From NCBI GenBank assembly GCA_024509875.1, contig JAMPIV010004905.1, positions 661,501 through 725,500 of the forward strand: a DNA stretch of 64,000 bases. The letters run 5' to 3'. The position numbers were made by a program, and so were the translations under genes. Source of the DNA: Oreohelix idahoensis. Taxonomy: Eukaryota > Mollusca > Gastropoda > Stylommatophora > Oreohelicidae. Below are positions 26,096 through 39,273 of this stretch, one piece after another. The notes beneath the pieces were generated by a model. That model made no database searches and was not told the DNA's origin. It saw only the letters and a list, made by a program, of their open reading frames with translations. Numbering within the stretch: position 1 is the first letter of the stretch; every line of letters begins with the position of its first letter.

Positions 26096-27160
26096 CTCAT
26101 TCTAATATCTTGGGGGCTAAGGAGATTTTAAAAATTGGATACTGGAATGTAAGAACTATGTATCAAGATGGAAAATTGGAAGAAGTAATTAAAGGAAATG
26201 GATAATTATAAGTTGGACATATTGGGTGTCAGCGAGTGTAGATGGACGGGGAAGGGCATAAAATATTTTTCAGAAGAAAAAAAGCAAATTATATACTCTG
26301 GTAGTAATGATAATCGTCACACAGAGGGAGTAGCCATCTTAATGAAACAGAAAGCAGCAGCATCGCTTATCAGCTGGGTACCTATTAATGAGAGGCTAAT
26401 ATTAGCTAGATTTCAGAAATAATTTGTGTCATCTCTCGGTTAAAATAGGTCTCTAAATAAATGCCTCTAAAACTAAAGCTATGAACTTTTCTAATGAGAC
26501 CTTTGATATCATCTTGAACGGGGAAAAACTACAGAAAGTTGAAAGTTTCAATTATTTAGGCAGTAAAATGACTCAGGATGGTGACACAACAAGAGAAATT
26601 CATACTAGAATTGCTTTGGCAGCTAGCGCCTTCAATAGATTATCTAACATTTGGAAATTACGATCATTGAATATACATACCAAGCTTCATCTGTTTAATT
26701 CAAATGTTATCTCAGTGTTAACATACGGCTGTGAGCGTTTTAAAATAACAAAATCATTGGAAAACAAGCTGAATACATTCGAGAACAAATGTCTTAGAAA
26801 ACTCATGAACATCAGTTGGAAAGAATTCAAGACTAATCGACAAATAAGAGAAGACTCTAGGCAGAAATATGTCTCCGACTATATAAGGAAAAGACGATGG
26901 TCATATATCGGTCATGTCCTACGAATGCAAAACAACAGAATACCACTACAGGCGCTCACTTGGGTTCCTGAGGGTAAGAGGAAAAAAGGAAGACCAAAAG
27001 AAACACTCAGAAGAACAATAATAAGAGAAGGAAGAACGTTGGGCCTAAATAATGTGCAAGAGCTAAGAGGAGTGGCGTCACAACGAACAACCTGGAGAGC
27101 ACTGGTTTCTGCCTTATGCGCCGTGTTTGGTGCTTAAAGAATTTATTATTATTATTATAG
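26096..27160 (+). pseudogene. LINE with internal deletion: endonuclease start joined to RT C-terminal region
   Basis: The first part encodes an APE-type endonuclease start (KIGYWNVRTMYQDGKLEEV, then DILGVSECRWTGKG), ending at 26420. Directly after comes the post-RT region (KTKAMNFSN, FNYLGSKMTQDGDTTREI, LTYGCERFKITKSLE, RRWSYIGHVLRMQNNRIPLQ, GKRKKGRPKETL), open to the stop at 27135-27137. The RT core with its FADD box is absent, so this copy is a deletion derivative. It ends in an ATT-repeat tail at 27141-27160. Confidence 0.8.
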
Positions 27161-27164
27161 TTGA

Positions 27165-28725
<1,561 letters not shown>

Positions 28726-28729
28726 TGCT

Positions 28730-29330
28730 GGTGTAATCATCACTCACTTTTTGCTCAATTCGGAATCTGGGGTTTCCTCTGCTTTTGGTTCCCAGTGAGA
28801 ACCAGCACGAAACAATCACCAGCGCTTGCTGTGATGGTTTATAAATATACTATTATCCTATGTTGAGGTTGACAGTCACTAGCAAGTAAAAACTTGTCGA
28901 ATATTCAAATTGTAAAATATATGTTACAGCTTACCCCAATTTGGAAATACTTTTTCCAGGCACAGTTTTAGAATAGACACGGCAACATTCTTAGATGCCT
29001 CGAACACTAGGTCTGGGGTAATTTTAGAATCACTGTTATGAAGGGTACTCCGATTCTTAGTTCTCCAGGCTTTGTATTTATAAAGTCGGGTTTTCTTCTT
29101 GAGTCTCGAAGATACTCAAATACTTTGTTCGGCCTTGTAATTTGGAATCCTGTCTTATTCTCTCTGGCTCTTGGAGTTGCTACTTTGACGTTGCAGTGCA
29201 GTGTGTTTTAGCCTCCAAATTTGTTAGGTTATATTTCATTTTCGCTCCAAGCCTCCGTATGGCGTTTACGACAAAACTTCCAATCAGCACGAAAGTATAT
29301 TTCGTGCTCTCTTTGATCCAATCCATTGTA
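28730..29330. repeat. Dispersed repeat C, copy 1
   Basis: AACAATCACCAGCGCTTG and flanking blocks align with 31890-32280 (GCAATCACCAGCTCTTG). In the second copy this passes straight into repeat B, so B and C are probably parts of one long repeat. Confidence 0.55.
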
Positions 29331-31125
29331 ACCGGATGGCCTACGTTAGCATTATCCGTGCTATTAATATGACTTAGAATAAGAAAAGCAGTTACGACAC
29401 TTCATCAAATAAAAGTGTAAGTTACGCTATTATAAAATAGGATAGAAACTGAAACTGAAACTAGTTCAAGTAAGCAGCCCAACGCTTCCTAATGCGAGAG
29501 TTGCCATAGCAAAATTGTGACGTAACTGGGAATAACCAAGATTGTCTATGGAACAGCGAAGCTAAGCCCAATGAAATAAATCATAAAATATTAAAATAAC
29601 CAATCAAAAGGTGGCGAGATTACGCACCACTTTGGGGTTAACAAAATATTGTAAGCTAGAAATCAGTTGTAATTAGAGAGCCATAGCACATGGACGTAGT
29701 CTTAACTGGTCGATGCAGTAACTTGGCGCTCACCCAGTCTACCACAAAAGTCCGGCTCCAACGATCAAGACATTTATTCTGAAGATATCGGGACAGTCTT
29801 TTGAAGCTGCTAATGAGTTTTTACATTAGTGAGAGAAGCGTAGTTATACCTTCTCCAGTGTAAGTACACTCATAATTTAACTCAAAAGTATTCTAGAAAA
29901 CGTAAGGTAGACTAAACATGTCTTGAGAAGTGAGATATATTGATCTCACGATAATAAAGCTACAAGAAGATGTAGAAGCCTATCTAACCATTATGCCTAA
30001 GGAGCTCTCATATGAAAATAACAAGGCAGATGGTTGTCACGAAATATTTGTACTACAAGTTATAGAAGTAAATGAAGGGACATTAAAGATGTATAAGGAA
30101 TCTACATCTGCTGCATTGAATATGAAATGTTTGTAAATTGACTTGCCAGTTACAGCTGTTCATAAATAAAGTTTTAATTGAACATCAGGCATTCGATTCA
30201 GTCTTTACCCATTGGAGAATTTGTTGAATATAATTACTAAGTTGCCACTATATTAAAGTCACACAACATACCATCACAGAAGGATAAGAACGAACCTGAG
30301 TAACTGACCCTTCATCCAAGAATCAACACCTCTGGCAGTATAGGCCAGTGAATGAAAGTCAACTTGGAAGATTTAAGAAAAACCAGATTTGATAAAGTAT
30401 TTGTTAGGTCAGCATACTGACACATAACACCCATCGACATACTTCTAAGTGGTGCCATAACTAGTGCTGCACTGTCACACCATGAGCAAGGAATGAAGTG
30501 GGTCTGGGCTTTAATTATTACCTTCACTCTCGTGTTTCAAAATATCATTTGAAAATTTTAACACATGACCTCCTCTCCTTATAGTCTTAAATAACCTTTC
30601 AGATCAGACTTGCAAAATTGTGTCATCGCCAACGTGTCTCGCCAGACGGGTTTCTCTGTAATAATTATTACAGAAACTTCTGGACGGAAGTACTTATATA
30701 ATTATCACCCGTACTTGAATTCGTTCACCAGACGGTAAATCGCTGACATTCGCTGACCACAGACGTTTTCACAGACAACAGTTTGGTCTTCCTTTGTAGT
30801 CTGATGCAGCATTGTCGCGATGAGCGGTGAACACCACATGTGTTTAATCTCTATGTCTGGGTGGGCGAAAATGAGTTTACGTAAAAAGTCAACAATTATT
30901 TTACGGCCATCGTATCTTGACAGTCTGGGTTCACTCGCTCGCCGATAAAATTAATCTGCGGGGCAGTGGTCAATTAGCCATAAAATGACAGGATCAGTCT
31001 GGAAAAAGGTGCCCAAATCTAGAGTGGCAGGGAACAATTTTACGTGCGGGAAAAATTAAGAAATAAATAGATAATGTAGGAGAGAACTAAGAGGTGTAAA
31101 AGAACGTATCCACAATTCGTCACAA
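29331..31125. other. Unassigned, no gene seen
   Basis: No frame resembles a known protein. An 18-base perfect palindrome CTGTAATAATTATTACAG lies at 30656-30673 and can form a hairpin. The remainder is AT-rich and unremarkable. Confidence 0.45.
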
Positions 31126-31136
31126 CTTGAGCCGCG

Positions 31137-31345
31137 GTAGCATAGTGGTTAGTGCACTGGCTTCCTAGCTCAGTGGTCTATGGATCGATCCCCAGATGAG
31201 GTGGGATTTTTTGGGCCGCAAACTGCTCCTGGGTCGACCCAGCCCCAAATGGGTACCAGAGCAACTCTGGGAAAGTTAAGGCGGCCGGCGTGATGCTGAC
31301 CACATCACCCCTAGTGTGCCGACGGTTGAGAAAATATGGGCCTAA
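31137..31345 (+). mobile_element. tRNA-derived SINE
   Basis: GAGCCGCGGTAGCATAGTGG contains a pol III A-box-like TAGCATAGTGG, and GGATCGATCCCC 45 bases later resembles a B box. The body continues with TGGGTCGACCCAG, CAAATGGGTACCAG and GCTGACCACATCACCCCTAG. It is not a working tRNA: the anticodon arm is not preserved and the tail continues into the SINE body. The 3' end is uncertain. Confidence 0.75.
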
Positions 31346-31889
31346 CACCATATCCCCAATATGCCTCAATAGGACGTGTAACGGGATCCTTGACAGCTTT
31401 AAGTGTGTACTTAGCTGCCGGTAAGATGTCGGTTGGTTTCTGCTCCAGCCGATGTTGGTTCTTTGCAAGTTGTAGACTGGTTCACTTTCGTCCCTGGTCA
31501 TGTCTTGTGGCCGCAACCCGTCCCTCGTAACATCGTGGGGTAATTGCGAAGATGGTCCAGAGACTGTTAAGACCCGTCTGCTGTAAGTGTCTAGCTTTGA
31601 CTGCAGGTCACTTATACCACTCACTTGTTCTACATATATCACCACCAACTGGTACCATCGACCGGTATCATGAAATGGAAGAGAAGCAAATACCCTCCTG
31701 AGTATTGGGTTTCCTGACAGGAAAATCAGGTGTTTCTCCCGACTCCCCCACCTTTCAATCCACCATCCCATCTGCTTCAGAACTTTACCCTCTCTGAGCA
31801 TTAATGTTAATCCTAGTGAGTGGAAAACATCCATTGCATTTATATTGAACATGTTTACATTTACATATGCACTGGTTTAAAAGATTAAT
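31346..31889. other. Unassigned, no gene recognised
   Basis: The minus strand is open for about 160 codons here (frame 31178-31852), but the end of that frame is antisense SINE and the rest matches nothing I know. Confidence 0.35.
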
Positions 31890-32289
31890 ATAATAAGTAT
31901 GTACATCACTTCTGTCATCATCTACTCCCTAGAAAGTATGGAACTTGGGACGACCTCTGATTTTGGTTCTCTATGAGAAACTCGCGTGAGGCAATCACCA
32001 GCTCTTGTAGTGGTGGTTCATGAAATCATCCTTCTATATGCTGAAGTTGCCAGCCTCGTATGACTTGGACATCCACTAGCAGTTTTCACATGTTAAAATT
32101 GCAAAATATAGAATTATAAAATGTACAGTTTAACCCAAATATCTTTGGGAATAAAGATTTCGGGCTCAGAGGAATAGTAAAGAATCCTCTTACACGTGGT
32201 CTGGAGTATTACTTTACAATAGACTCCCACAATGACTTAGTGTTCATATTCCTAGGATTCTTGGCTTTCCGTATTATTAAAAGTAGAGT

Positions 32290-32420
32290 TCTTCTTCTTC
32301 TTCTTCCATCCTTAGCCATCAACCGGCAAAGCAGTATGTGGCCAGTACGCCTAGTGGCGTCTTAGGGCAACAACAAATTGATCAATCTATCGCTGTTTCC
32401 ACCACGCCTGGTGGCGTAAA
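32290..32420 (-). mobile_element. Short retroposon E with (GAA)n tail
   Basis: On the minus strand: TACGCCACCAGGCGTGGTGG, TTGTTGCCCTAAGACGCC, TTTGCCGGTTGATGGCTAAG, then a GAAGAAGAA tail. A related segment forms the 160-bp insertion at 58164-58323. AAAGTAGAGTT occurs on both sides (32280-32290 and 32419-32429), a probable 11-bp target duplication. Confidence 0.7.
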
Positions 32421-32773
32421 AGTAGAGTTGTAGCTGTGTAAATCCGCTTAATGCTCAACTACGTTGTCCGGTCCTTTAAAGCGGAATCCTTTTCCTATTC
32501 CGTATTCAAGCTTGCTAGAACTTCTTGATGAGTTGAATTTCACAGTGCCGTAAACTCAACAGGTACTAGATAATAATGCAGTATTCGGCTCATGCATCCA
32601 GATTGCTACTATATGACAAGGTTCCAATCAGAAATTCTTTTTTTAACATCTCAAATGCCAAGCCAACAGCATACAATTTGCGTATATTTTGGTAAGGGTA
32701 TATTTCCACTACTCTCTTTTGCGATGTTTATAATTCCCTTCCCACATATGGTATGTCATCTTCCTCTATTATT

Positions 32774-33039
32774 CTATAGTTGGAAATCGTAAAGAGTAGG
32801 CTTAGCAGGCCGCTGCCCTGGCAAAATTTAAAAATTAGGAAACCTACCCACCATAAAAATATTTATAGAATGTGTTTTCCTATACATTATGTACACACAT
32901 TGGAATTCTCGCTGGTGCTGCGGAGTTCGTGCACTGCGCTGAGATCCTCCTTGTGTGATCTAAGGGAGGAGATCAGAGCACTGATGGCGTTGTCGGTGTG
33001 CAATGAAGATAGTCCTTAAAACCAAACCAAACCAAACAG
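32774..33039 (+). mobile_element. 266-bp retroposon with (AAACC)n tail and 9-bp target duplication
   Basis: Repeat B is split at TCTATTATT, present at 32765-32773 and 33040-33048. The insert ends in four AAACC units. Its last part reads in frame as LCDLREEIRALMALSVCNED before a stop, which suggests a 5'-truncated LINE end. Confidence 0.75.
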
Positions 33040-33440
33040 TCTATTATTGATCATGTTTACACTCACGTCTTCATAATCTAACCCAGGTAATCTCTTTCAA
33101 GATGGATACCTATTGTAACCATCGCCTATCTCAAGTCTGCCCGTAAATGGGTATTTCATTTACCCGGTCCAGCCATCACTATCAACAGCCTGATCCGACA
33201 GAAACAATTTTCACTGATAAGATAATCGACTGTGGCCAACCCAAGGCTGTTCATTCACTAATCCGGTCGCTCCTGCACACTGTCTGGTCGGAAATGTGTT
33301 ACGGCTTAGTAAGCCACATTTCTCTCCACATATGCAACGTGTCAATATTGGTTTAAACGAAAGAGATTGATTATCAGCAAAGATGGTGGCTGAAGTCCCG
33401 ACATGACAAGAGTTGAGGGGAGGGACTGTAAAGAATGAAT

Positions 33441-34261
33441 CGAAAATACCAAATGCTGACAGAGGTGGGAAAAAGAAAGTGAAGAGAGCAGAATGAATTA
33501 CAGGATGGCACATGTAAATATGGCGTTCGAGATTATTTTGTCACAATGGGGATGATATTTCCTCCCCAATTACGATATGGCAAAAAAGAAAAAATATTAG
33601 ATTTTTTTTTTTAAACAATGGCATATCTGAAAAAAAAAAATGTATCATAAATTGTTTTTTCTCATTTGCCAAAAGATATAATGGGAAATATAATCCATCG
33701 TATTTTCTGTATGTGTGTTTTTTTATTGTTTCGCCAACTGACATTGGGCGTCTGACTGGCTAAGGGCTCCCCAAAGTGGTTGATATCGATCCACAAGGGC
33801 CGATATCGATATCTAGGGGGTCGATAAGCCCCAGAGGGTCTATTGGGGGTCGATTAAACTGTTGTGGTCTCAGAAACAAAAAAATCCTGCTGTGACTCAA
33901 TGTTACATCTAGAAATGTTTTTTGTGGACGGTTAAATGTTTGTTTCATATCTTGCCGTAAATCACCTCGAAAAAAGGAAAACTTTCAAGCAGCCTACGTT
34001 TCTAAGACCTGGCGAAACTGCACGTACTTGCATGGATTTTTACGTTTAATATAGAAATAGTAATTGCAGTCATTAAATCTCACCTACAAGATAAATTCAT
34101 TGACATCGGTATGGATCTCAAAGCTAAATCATTGCTCAAAAATAAAAGGCCCAGCGACTTTTGGAACAATTTAATTACTGCTACAAAATAACTCCATCTT
34201 TATGCAGCAGTTGAGCAGTTTCTACCTAGGTTCCAAAGTCCGTACATGGTTGAAGCTTTTG
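33441..34261. other. Unassigned, no gene seen
   Basis: Contains T- and A-runs (33601-33645) and a GATATCGATATC palindrome near 33802. No coding or repeat match found. Confidence 0.4.
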
Positions 34262-34362
34262 TTTTTAAAATAAAATTTGCCTCGTTTTTGCGAGGCGCGT
34301 CCCGTTCAAACCTAGTCGGTTATATTAGGGAGCATGTCCAAATATAAAAAGACCTTTATGTT
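34262..34362 (-). repeat. Dispersed repeat D, copy 4 (inverted)
   Basis: Complement of CGGGACGCGCCTCGCAAAAA and GACATGCTCCCTAATATAAC, as at 12343-12432. Confidence 0.65.
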
Positions 34363-34554
34363 AGATTGGTTATAGCCACGCAAATGCAGTTTTATCAAAG
34401 CACAGTAACAGACTGTGCCTGGAAGAGCGCCGTGTCTTACGACTAAAATTCAACACTCTCCAACTGAATATGTTAATGCTCATCGGCCACATCCATTCCA
34501 TTTATGAATTTAACCAGTTAAGTTAAAAGGTAACACTAATTAACTGTGTCTCTA

Positions 34555-34802
34555 TAACAATAATAATAATAATCATAGCCCCTTCAGTCATTATTGACTA
34601 TGGGAATGCGCCCCTGAGGTGACAGCCCTCAAGCTACTTGTTTTCCTAGTGTTCCTTTCGACGTTTTCTCCTCTCTTCTGCTTGCCATGTGAGCTTCTTT
34701 TCGCCGAATCTGAGGTGGCGCCGTAGAAAGCATCGCCACTTGGAGCGATCGGCAGCTCCATCCTCTCAGGTTGCTGGATTTGAATCCAGTGCCCTCATGT
34801 CC
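34555..34802 (+). repeat. Repeat F, copy 2
   Basis: An AAT microsatellite, then AGCCCCTTCAGTCATTATTG and GGGAATGCGCCCCTGAGGTG, as at 13935-14010. It is the left flank of the tandem retroelement array. TGTCC (34798-34802) is the outer sequence at the LTR edge. Confidence 0.55.
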
Positions 34803-37439
34803 TGTCGTAAATTTATTTTGAGAGAAAGAGTCTTAGAAATAGTAGTCCGGTTTAGAGTGTAGAATGATGATGAAAGGCTCAGTGATAGGAAACGGTTAGC
34901 GAGTAAATATGATGCTCCACAGAGTGCTGGAGGAGAGTAAAGACAGACTTATTTACGACAAATCGTTTCTCTCAATCTTCTCTTCCACTCTCCTGGTCAA
35001 ACAATTATTTGCCAGTTTTCCAGACACACATCTGCGCTCACACCGATTTGGTGCTTCAGACACACAGACGACGTGGATACAACTATCTTAAACAAATATG
35101 AGGGATTTGGGCCTTGGTAGTCCAACACAGTACTATATATGTTTATGCTGTTTATTAGCATTAAACTCAACCACAACATCCAACAGGTTACATAAAAATT
35201 ATCATAAGTACCGAAAAATACAATTAACAAGGTGAGGATGGGGGTAAAGAAGATTGGTATCGACTAAGCCCTTCCCGCTTATTAGACAAAGGTAAACCCA
35301 GTCCCAAGATAGATAGTTATCAGGAACATAGGTAATGTAACCTAACAGTGAAGTTAATTTCTCTGAAAGAGGTGTTACAATATTAGCTATGGTGGTAGAC
35401 AAAAATACTATTATCCCAATTGTGTCTTCCCTTTACTAAGCAAAGAAAAAAAAAGGGGGGGGGGGATGAAACAGAGTTAATAAATTATCCCACTTAAAGG
35501 AACAATGCCGGGTATACAGAAAAACGTATTACCCGTTAGGCAAGTTAACAAATGGTTTTGCAAAAAATAAATCTCCTGTCATTCATACACGCTGTGAGGA
35601 TCCACACTCATATACACCACACACTTACCGATTTCAGCATCATACAGTCCATAGAATTAGGTACACAATAATAAAACTCTTTGCAGGTGAAAACTGTCTA
35701 GTCCTTCTATGTCCCGCCCCAGATAATGCGAGGTTTCACTGAGAGCAAATATTCCCGCTTATCGCCGGACTTGAAGTTCTAAGAGTTCTTGTGTTTTATT
35801 ATAAAGAAACGAGTCTATGGGATGGCACTGACGCAGTTCTACATAGGGGTGAAAAATGAGGTGCTGGTATAATCCTTCAGTGCGTGATGATAGCCACTGA
35901 CCGGTAAAGTTTTTAATCCAGTGAGGAAAAACTAGGCTCGGTCACAGTCAGGTAAATCGGTATTCTCTAACATTTAGAGCCGTACATAAATTATTGCTAC
36001 TGGCACTGTTCATCTTCCAGTTTATCTCACAGATTGAAATTTAAATTTGATGATAATATTTTAAATGTTCTTGGGTAGGCTTTCTTTCATGTAAGTATGA
36101 CCGCTAGGCCCCACCGGACCGCCACAAGATTAAATTTTTAAAAATGTCTCATCAAACTGTCTGGAAGTTTAAGAACCGAGCATGGAAACTCTCTGTATGA
36201 TTTATTAAGAATGCTGGATCGCAAAGGTGATCATTCTGGAGAAAAAGATAGAAAACCCATGACAACATAATCATACTTCAAAAATCAAATAATATTCTTA
36301 ACGCGCGATAAATTTACCGTTAAGGCTATATTATATACGCTCGCATATTTAATTATGTATTTAAGAAAACACGTCACGATTCTAATGGTTAAAATACACA
36401 TCAATATATATAGGACTTAACTAAATTTATTAATTATAAATTCCTTCGCGACTTTAAAAGTTACTTTAACATTTAAGCATCTATTATTTTTTTGGAAATG
36501 TTATAATAGATATATCATTAAATTTACCACTGGAACTTTGGGATGAGTTTAATTAAATAGATTTAATAAACACAAAATCCAGTGAAATAAAATGAAAGCA
36601 CTAGAAAACTGATAACTTTAACAAATATATTATACCGTGCACAGAAAAATGAACACTCCAATGGTAGCCACCAATCCCAGATGGAAATCTAGCAAATTTT
36701 CTACGATAGCTAGTGAATCTAAAATCTCTGGCACCTGAATGATAGCATGGCTTTCTACGTGGTCTGTATATATTCAAAATGGAATTAAAGATGAGGGGGG
36801 CATGAGAAAGTTGACACTTTTCTTGATCTCAGGAGACTTTCGGGGATCTGACCGACAGATTAAAGAGAGATGCCGTCTCCTGGTTTCGTTGCGTCCGATT
36901 CGTCTTCGATCGGTTCAGCGCTTAACATAGAGGTGCGACAATTCCGCCAGGAAAGCTTCCGTCTCGTTTCCGGGACCACTACTGCTTTGATCTCTCCCGC
37001 TCAACGTTCCTGAAACCACTTCCGTGTCTGTTTGATCCTGTTCCGCTCTCTCTGTTTGATGTTGGCAACGTTCCCACCGGCCGGCATTCTGGCCAAGTTA
37101 ATTAAAATAACTGCATATAATTGCTCAAGAGATGTCCATGGGCGTGATTTAGCCTCTCCTTAAATCAATGCGATGACCAGAATGGACGGTAGATAAGCTG
37201 TCCACATAATAATCAGCAAGCGTGTTGCCAATCTGCGTGGAAAGGTTGCATAGCAATGAGTCCAGGTGAAAATAAATTCCCGTTTGACGAAAGGTTACCA
37301 TATTCGGGGGCACTGATGTTATCCAAGGGGTCGCTACGAAGGTCGTACTATCTCATCCAACACTTCAGGGGTACCGATGTTATGAGAGGGTTCTTGCCAT
37401 CATCCTAACAAATTCAGGACGGATGAGTTGTCTGTCACA
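34803..37439 (-). repeat. LTR a (outer 3' LTR of element 3), 2637 bp
   Basis: On the minus strand it starts TGTGACAGACAACTCATCC and ends TTACGACA. Aligns end to end with 58037-60847 at roughly 98% identity (13 differences in about 600 bases checked by eye, 35100-35700 against 58500-59100). The 174-bp length difference is almost wholly an insertion in the other copy. Confidence 0.9.
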
Positions 37440-37861
37440 ATCGTCCCCTCTTTTGAGACATGAAAACATATTTTCATGTTTAATTTCTGACAATGAAGCT
37501 GCCCTGATCGGTAGCTTTAGGATGATTGGTATCTTCAACTTCCTCCTCTTCCTCCGTAGTCCAGTTTCTACTCAGGAAATCCGCCCCGACATTCTATCTT
37601 CCCGGAATGTATTCCACTTTGAAAGAATAAACGCTTAAGAGAAGGGCCCACCGCATGATCCTTGCGTTAAATTCTTTATTGGCACCAAGAAATGCTAACG
37701 GAGCGTGGTCTGTTTGAACCGTAAAAGATGTACCATAGAGAAACTCATGATGGCGTCTTATACCGTCAATCAGAGCGAGGCATTCTCTTTCGACTACGCT
37801 GTAGTTCCGTTCAGCTTTATTTAATTTCCGACTGCCATAGGCAACTGGAAATAGCATGTTT
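37440..37861 (-). pseudogene. RNase H C-terminal part of element 3
   Basis: Minus strand: FPVAYGSRKLNKAERNYSVV, ECLALIDGIRRHHEFLYG, QTDHAPLAFLG, then VEYIPGR and an in-frame TAG at 37594-37596 where the intact sister copy has CAG. NVGADFLSR continues after it. A purine tract (AAAAGAGGGGACGAT on the minus strand) leads to LTR a. The upstream part of RNase H and RT lies beyond the 15.3-kb insertion at 53208. Confidence 0.9.
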
Positions 37862-37938
37862 GGGCTCTCCTCCGAATAGCGGTCCCAAATGAATCCATAC
37901 GATTTGTGTTAGAAAATATCCCTTACAGGGCCTCATTT

Positions 37939-38440
37939 TGACATAAAATAAAAAATATAAAAATATACGAGTACAAATGAATGGGAAACTACTCTTGAAA
38001 CACAGAAATTGCCAATCTGATCAATGTATTGATAGAGTTATAGTTGAGCAGAGAGATTGAATTTATTTTCTGCCAGCTAGAGGCAATTGTGAAAGTAACC
38101 CATGTGTTGAAAACATTTTACCGTCTAGAGTTCCAAAACCAGTTACGTGTATTTAGTACCTGACTGTACGGGCTAGATGGTAATGTCTGAATCGATAAAT
38201 AGTCATTTGCTTCAGTGGGAGAGTAAAAAGGTAGTCCCATAGCAGATACTACCGTAGGGGAGTGAAGTGTTAGAGACCGCACTATACTAGGTCATGCATA
38301 GAGAAGTGGGGTGACCAGTACCTTTCCTCGCTGCCTTTTCCTTCCCTAACTCAAGTAAGAAGTCAGGTACCCATTTACAGCTGGGTAGATTGAATTGTGT
38401 CGATACCGTGAATTTTTTTATTTTTAAAATGCTGAATAAT
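37939..38440. other. Left inner part of the TIR insertion, no gene seen
   Basis: AT-rich, with an inverted SINE-like core (ACCCATTTACAGCTGGGTAG) near 38371. Confidence 0.4.
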
Positions 38441-38444
38441 ACTA

Positions 38445-38875
38445 AGTATGGGAGTTCTGGAGTGAAATGGCAGACTTTACTATAATATTGTAACATGTCA
38501 AATGATGTATAGCTCTAGGGAGGGAAGTCTGGAGTAATGTTATAGCCTTTACTATAATGTTGTAATTTGTCAAATGTTGCTTATCAATAACGATGGGAAT
38601 AAGGAGTAAAATTGTTGCCTTTACTATAATATTGTAACTGGTGAATTATTGTATGGCACTAGAGAGAGAAGTCTGGAGTAACGTTTCTGCTGTTACTACT
38701 GTATATTGTAATTTGTTAAATGTTGTATATCATTGGGGATTGGAATTCTGAAGTGAAATTACTTTCGCTCTTAGAGCATTGTTATTTATTAAATTTTGTA
38801 TAGCACATAGAAAAAGGAAAGCTCTGGAGTGAAATTGCTGCCTTTCTCAGAATATTGAAACTTGTCAAAATTGGC
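38445..38875. repeat. Minisatellite, about five diverged copies of an 80-90 bp unit
   Basis: GCCTTTACTATAATATTGTAA, TGTCAAATGTTGTATAGC and GAAGTCTGGAGTAA type blocks recur in order. A G-run follows at 38887-38905. Confidence 0.75.
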
Positions 38876-38929
38876 ATTGCGGCGGCGGGTGGGGGGGGGG
38901 GGGGCGGTGTTGTGCAATGAAATGAACAT

Positions 38930-39273
38930 TTATCCTAGTAAGCGGAGTACATAGTGGTGATGTTGACGAATATAAAACTGATACAAGTTTGCTCCCGAAC
39001 TCCGCCTAGGATGGTCCCAAGTCCGGCTGAAAAAGGAGGAGGGCGGCCTGCATAGAGGCCGTAAGGAGGCAGCCCCTCCACCATGCAAAGGCACAACAGG
39101 CCAATCACCTGGTAGCTTTAAACTTTTGATTATGAGAACTACAAGAGAGAAAACCGGACTGATTCTAAAGGCGACAAACTGGAACGGACTAAGCCGATAG
39201 GATAGTCTGGTGCTCTCTCTTCCAAACATCTACACCTCATGGTAGAAGGGGAACGACTAAATAAGTAAGAACT
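38930..39273 (+). mobile_element. Miniature LINE: 5' region joined to 3' tail
   Basis: The left part looks like a LINE 5' region ending in ATGAGAACTACAAGAGAGAA, which encodes an endonuclease start (MRTTREKTGLILKATNWN). It passes within a few codons into GCCGATAGGATAGTCTGGTG and the tail ACACCTCATGGTAGAAGGGG with GTAAG ends, as at 46828-46908. The whole coding middle is missing. Confidence 0.7.

Larger units (their letters stand above)
31890..33440. repeat. Dispersed repeat C-B, copy 2, with insertions
   Basis: 31890-32290 matches repeat C at 28730 onward. 32430-32773 and 33040-33420 match repeat B at 6740-7430. Two short retroposons interrupt it, at 32290-32420 and 32774-33039. Confidence 0.6.

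Noticed and set aside
31137..31205. Possible tRNA gene
   Set aside because: A- and B-box-like motifs are present but the cloverleaf is not maintained and a SINE body follows; the same applies at 41800-41876.
31178..31852. 224-codon minus-strand frame
   Set aside because: Its last 55 codons are antisense SINE and the rest matches nothing known; not supported as a gene.
34919..34929. Deletion in LTR a between direct repeats
   Set aside because: The extra segment in LTR b is related to a dispersed retroposon found elsewhere, so insertion in LTR b explains the data better.
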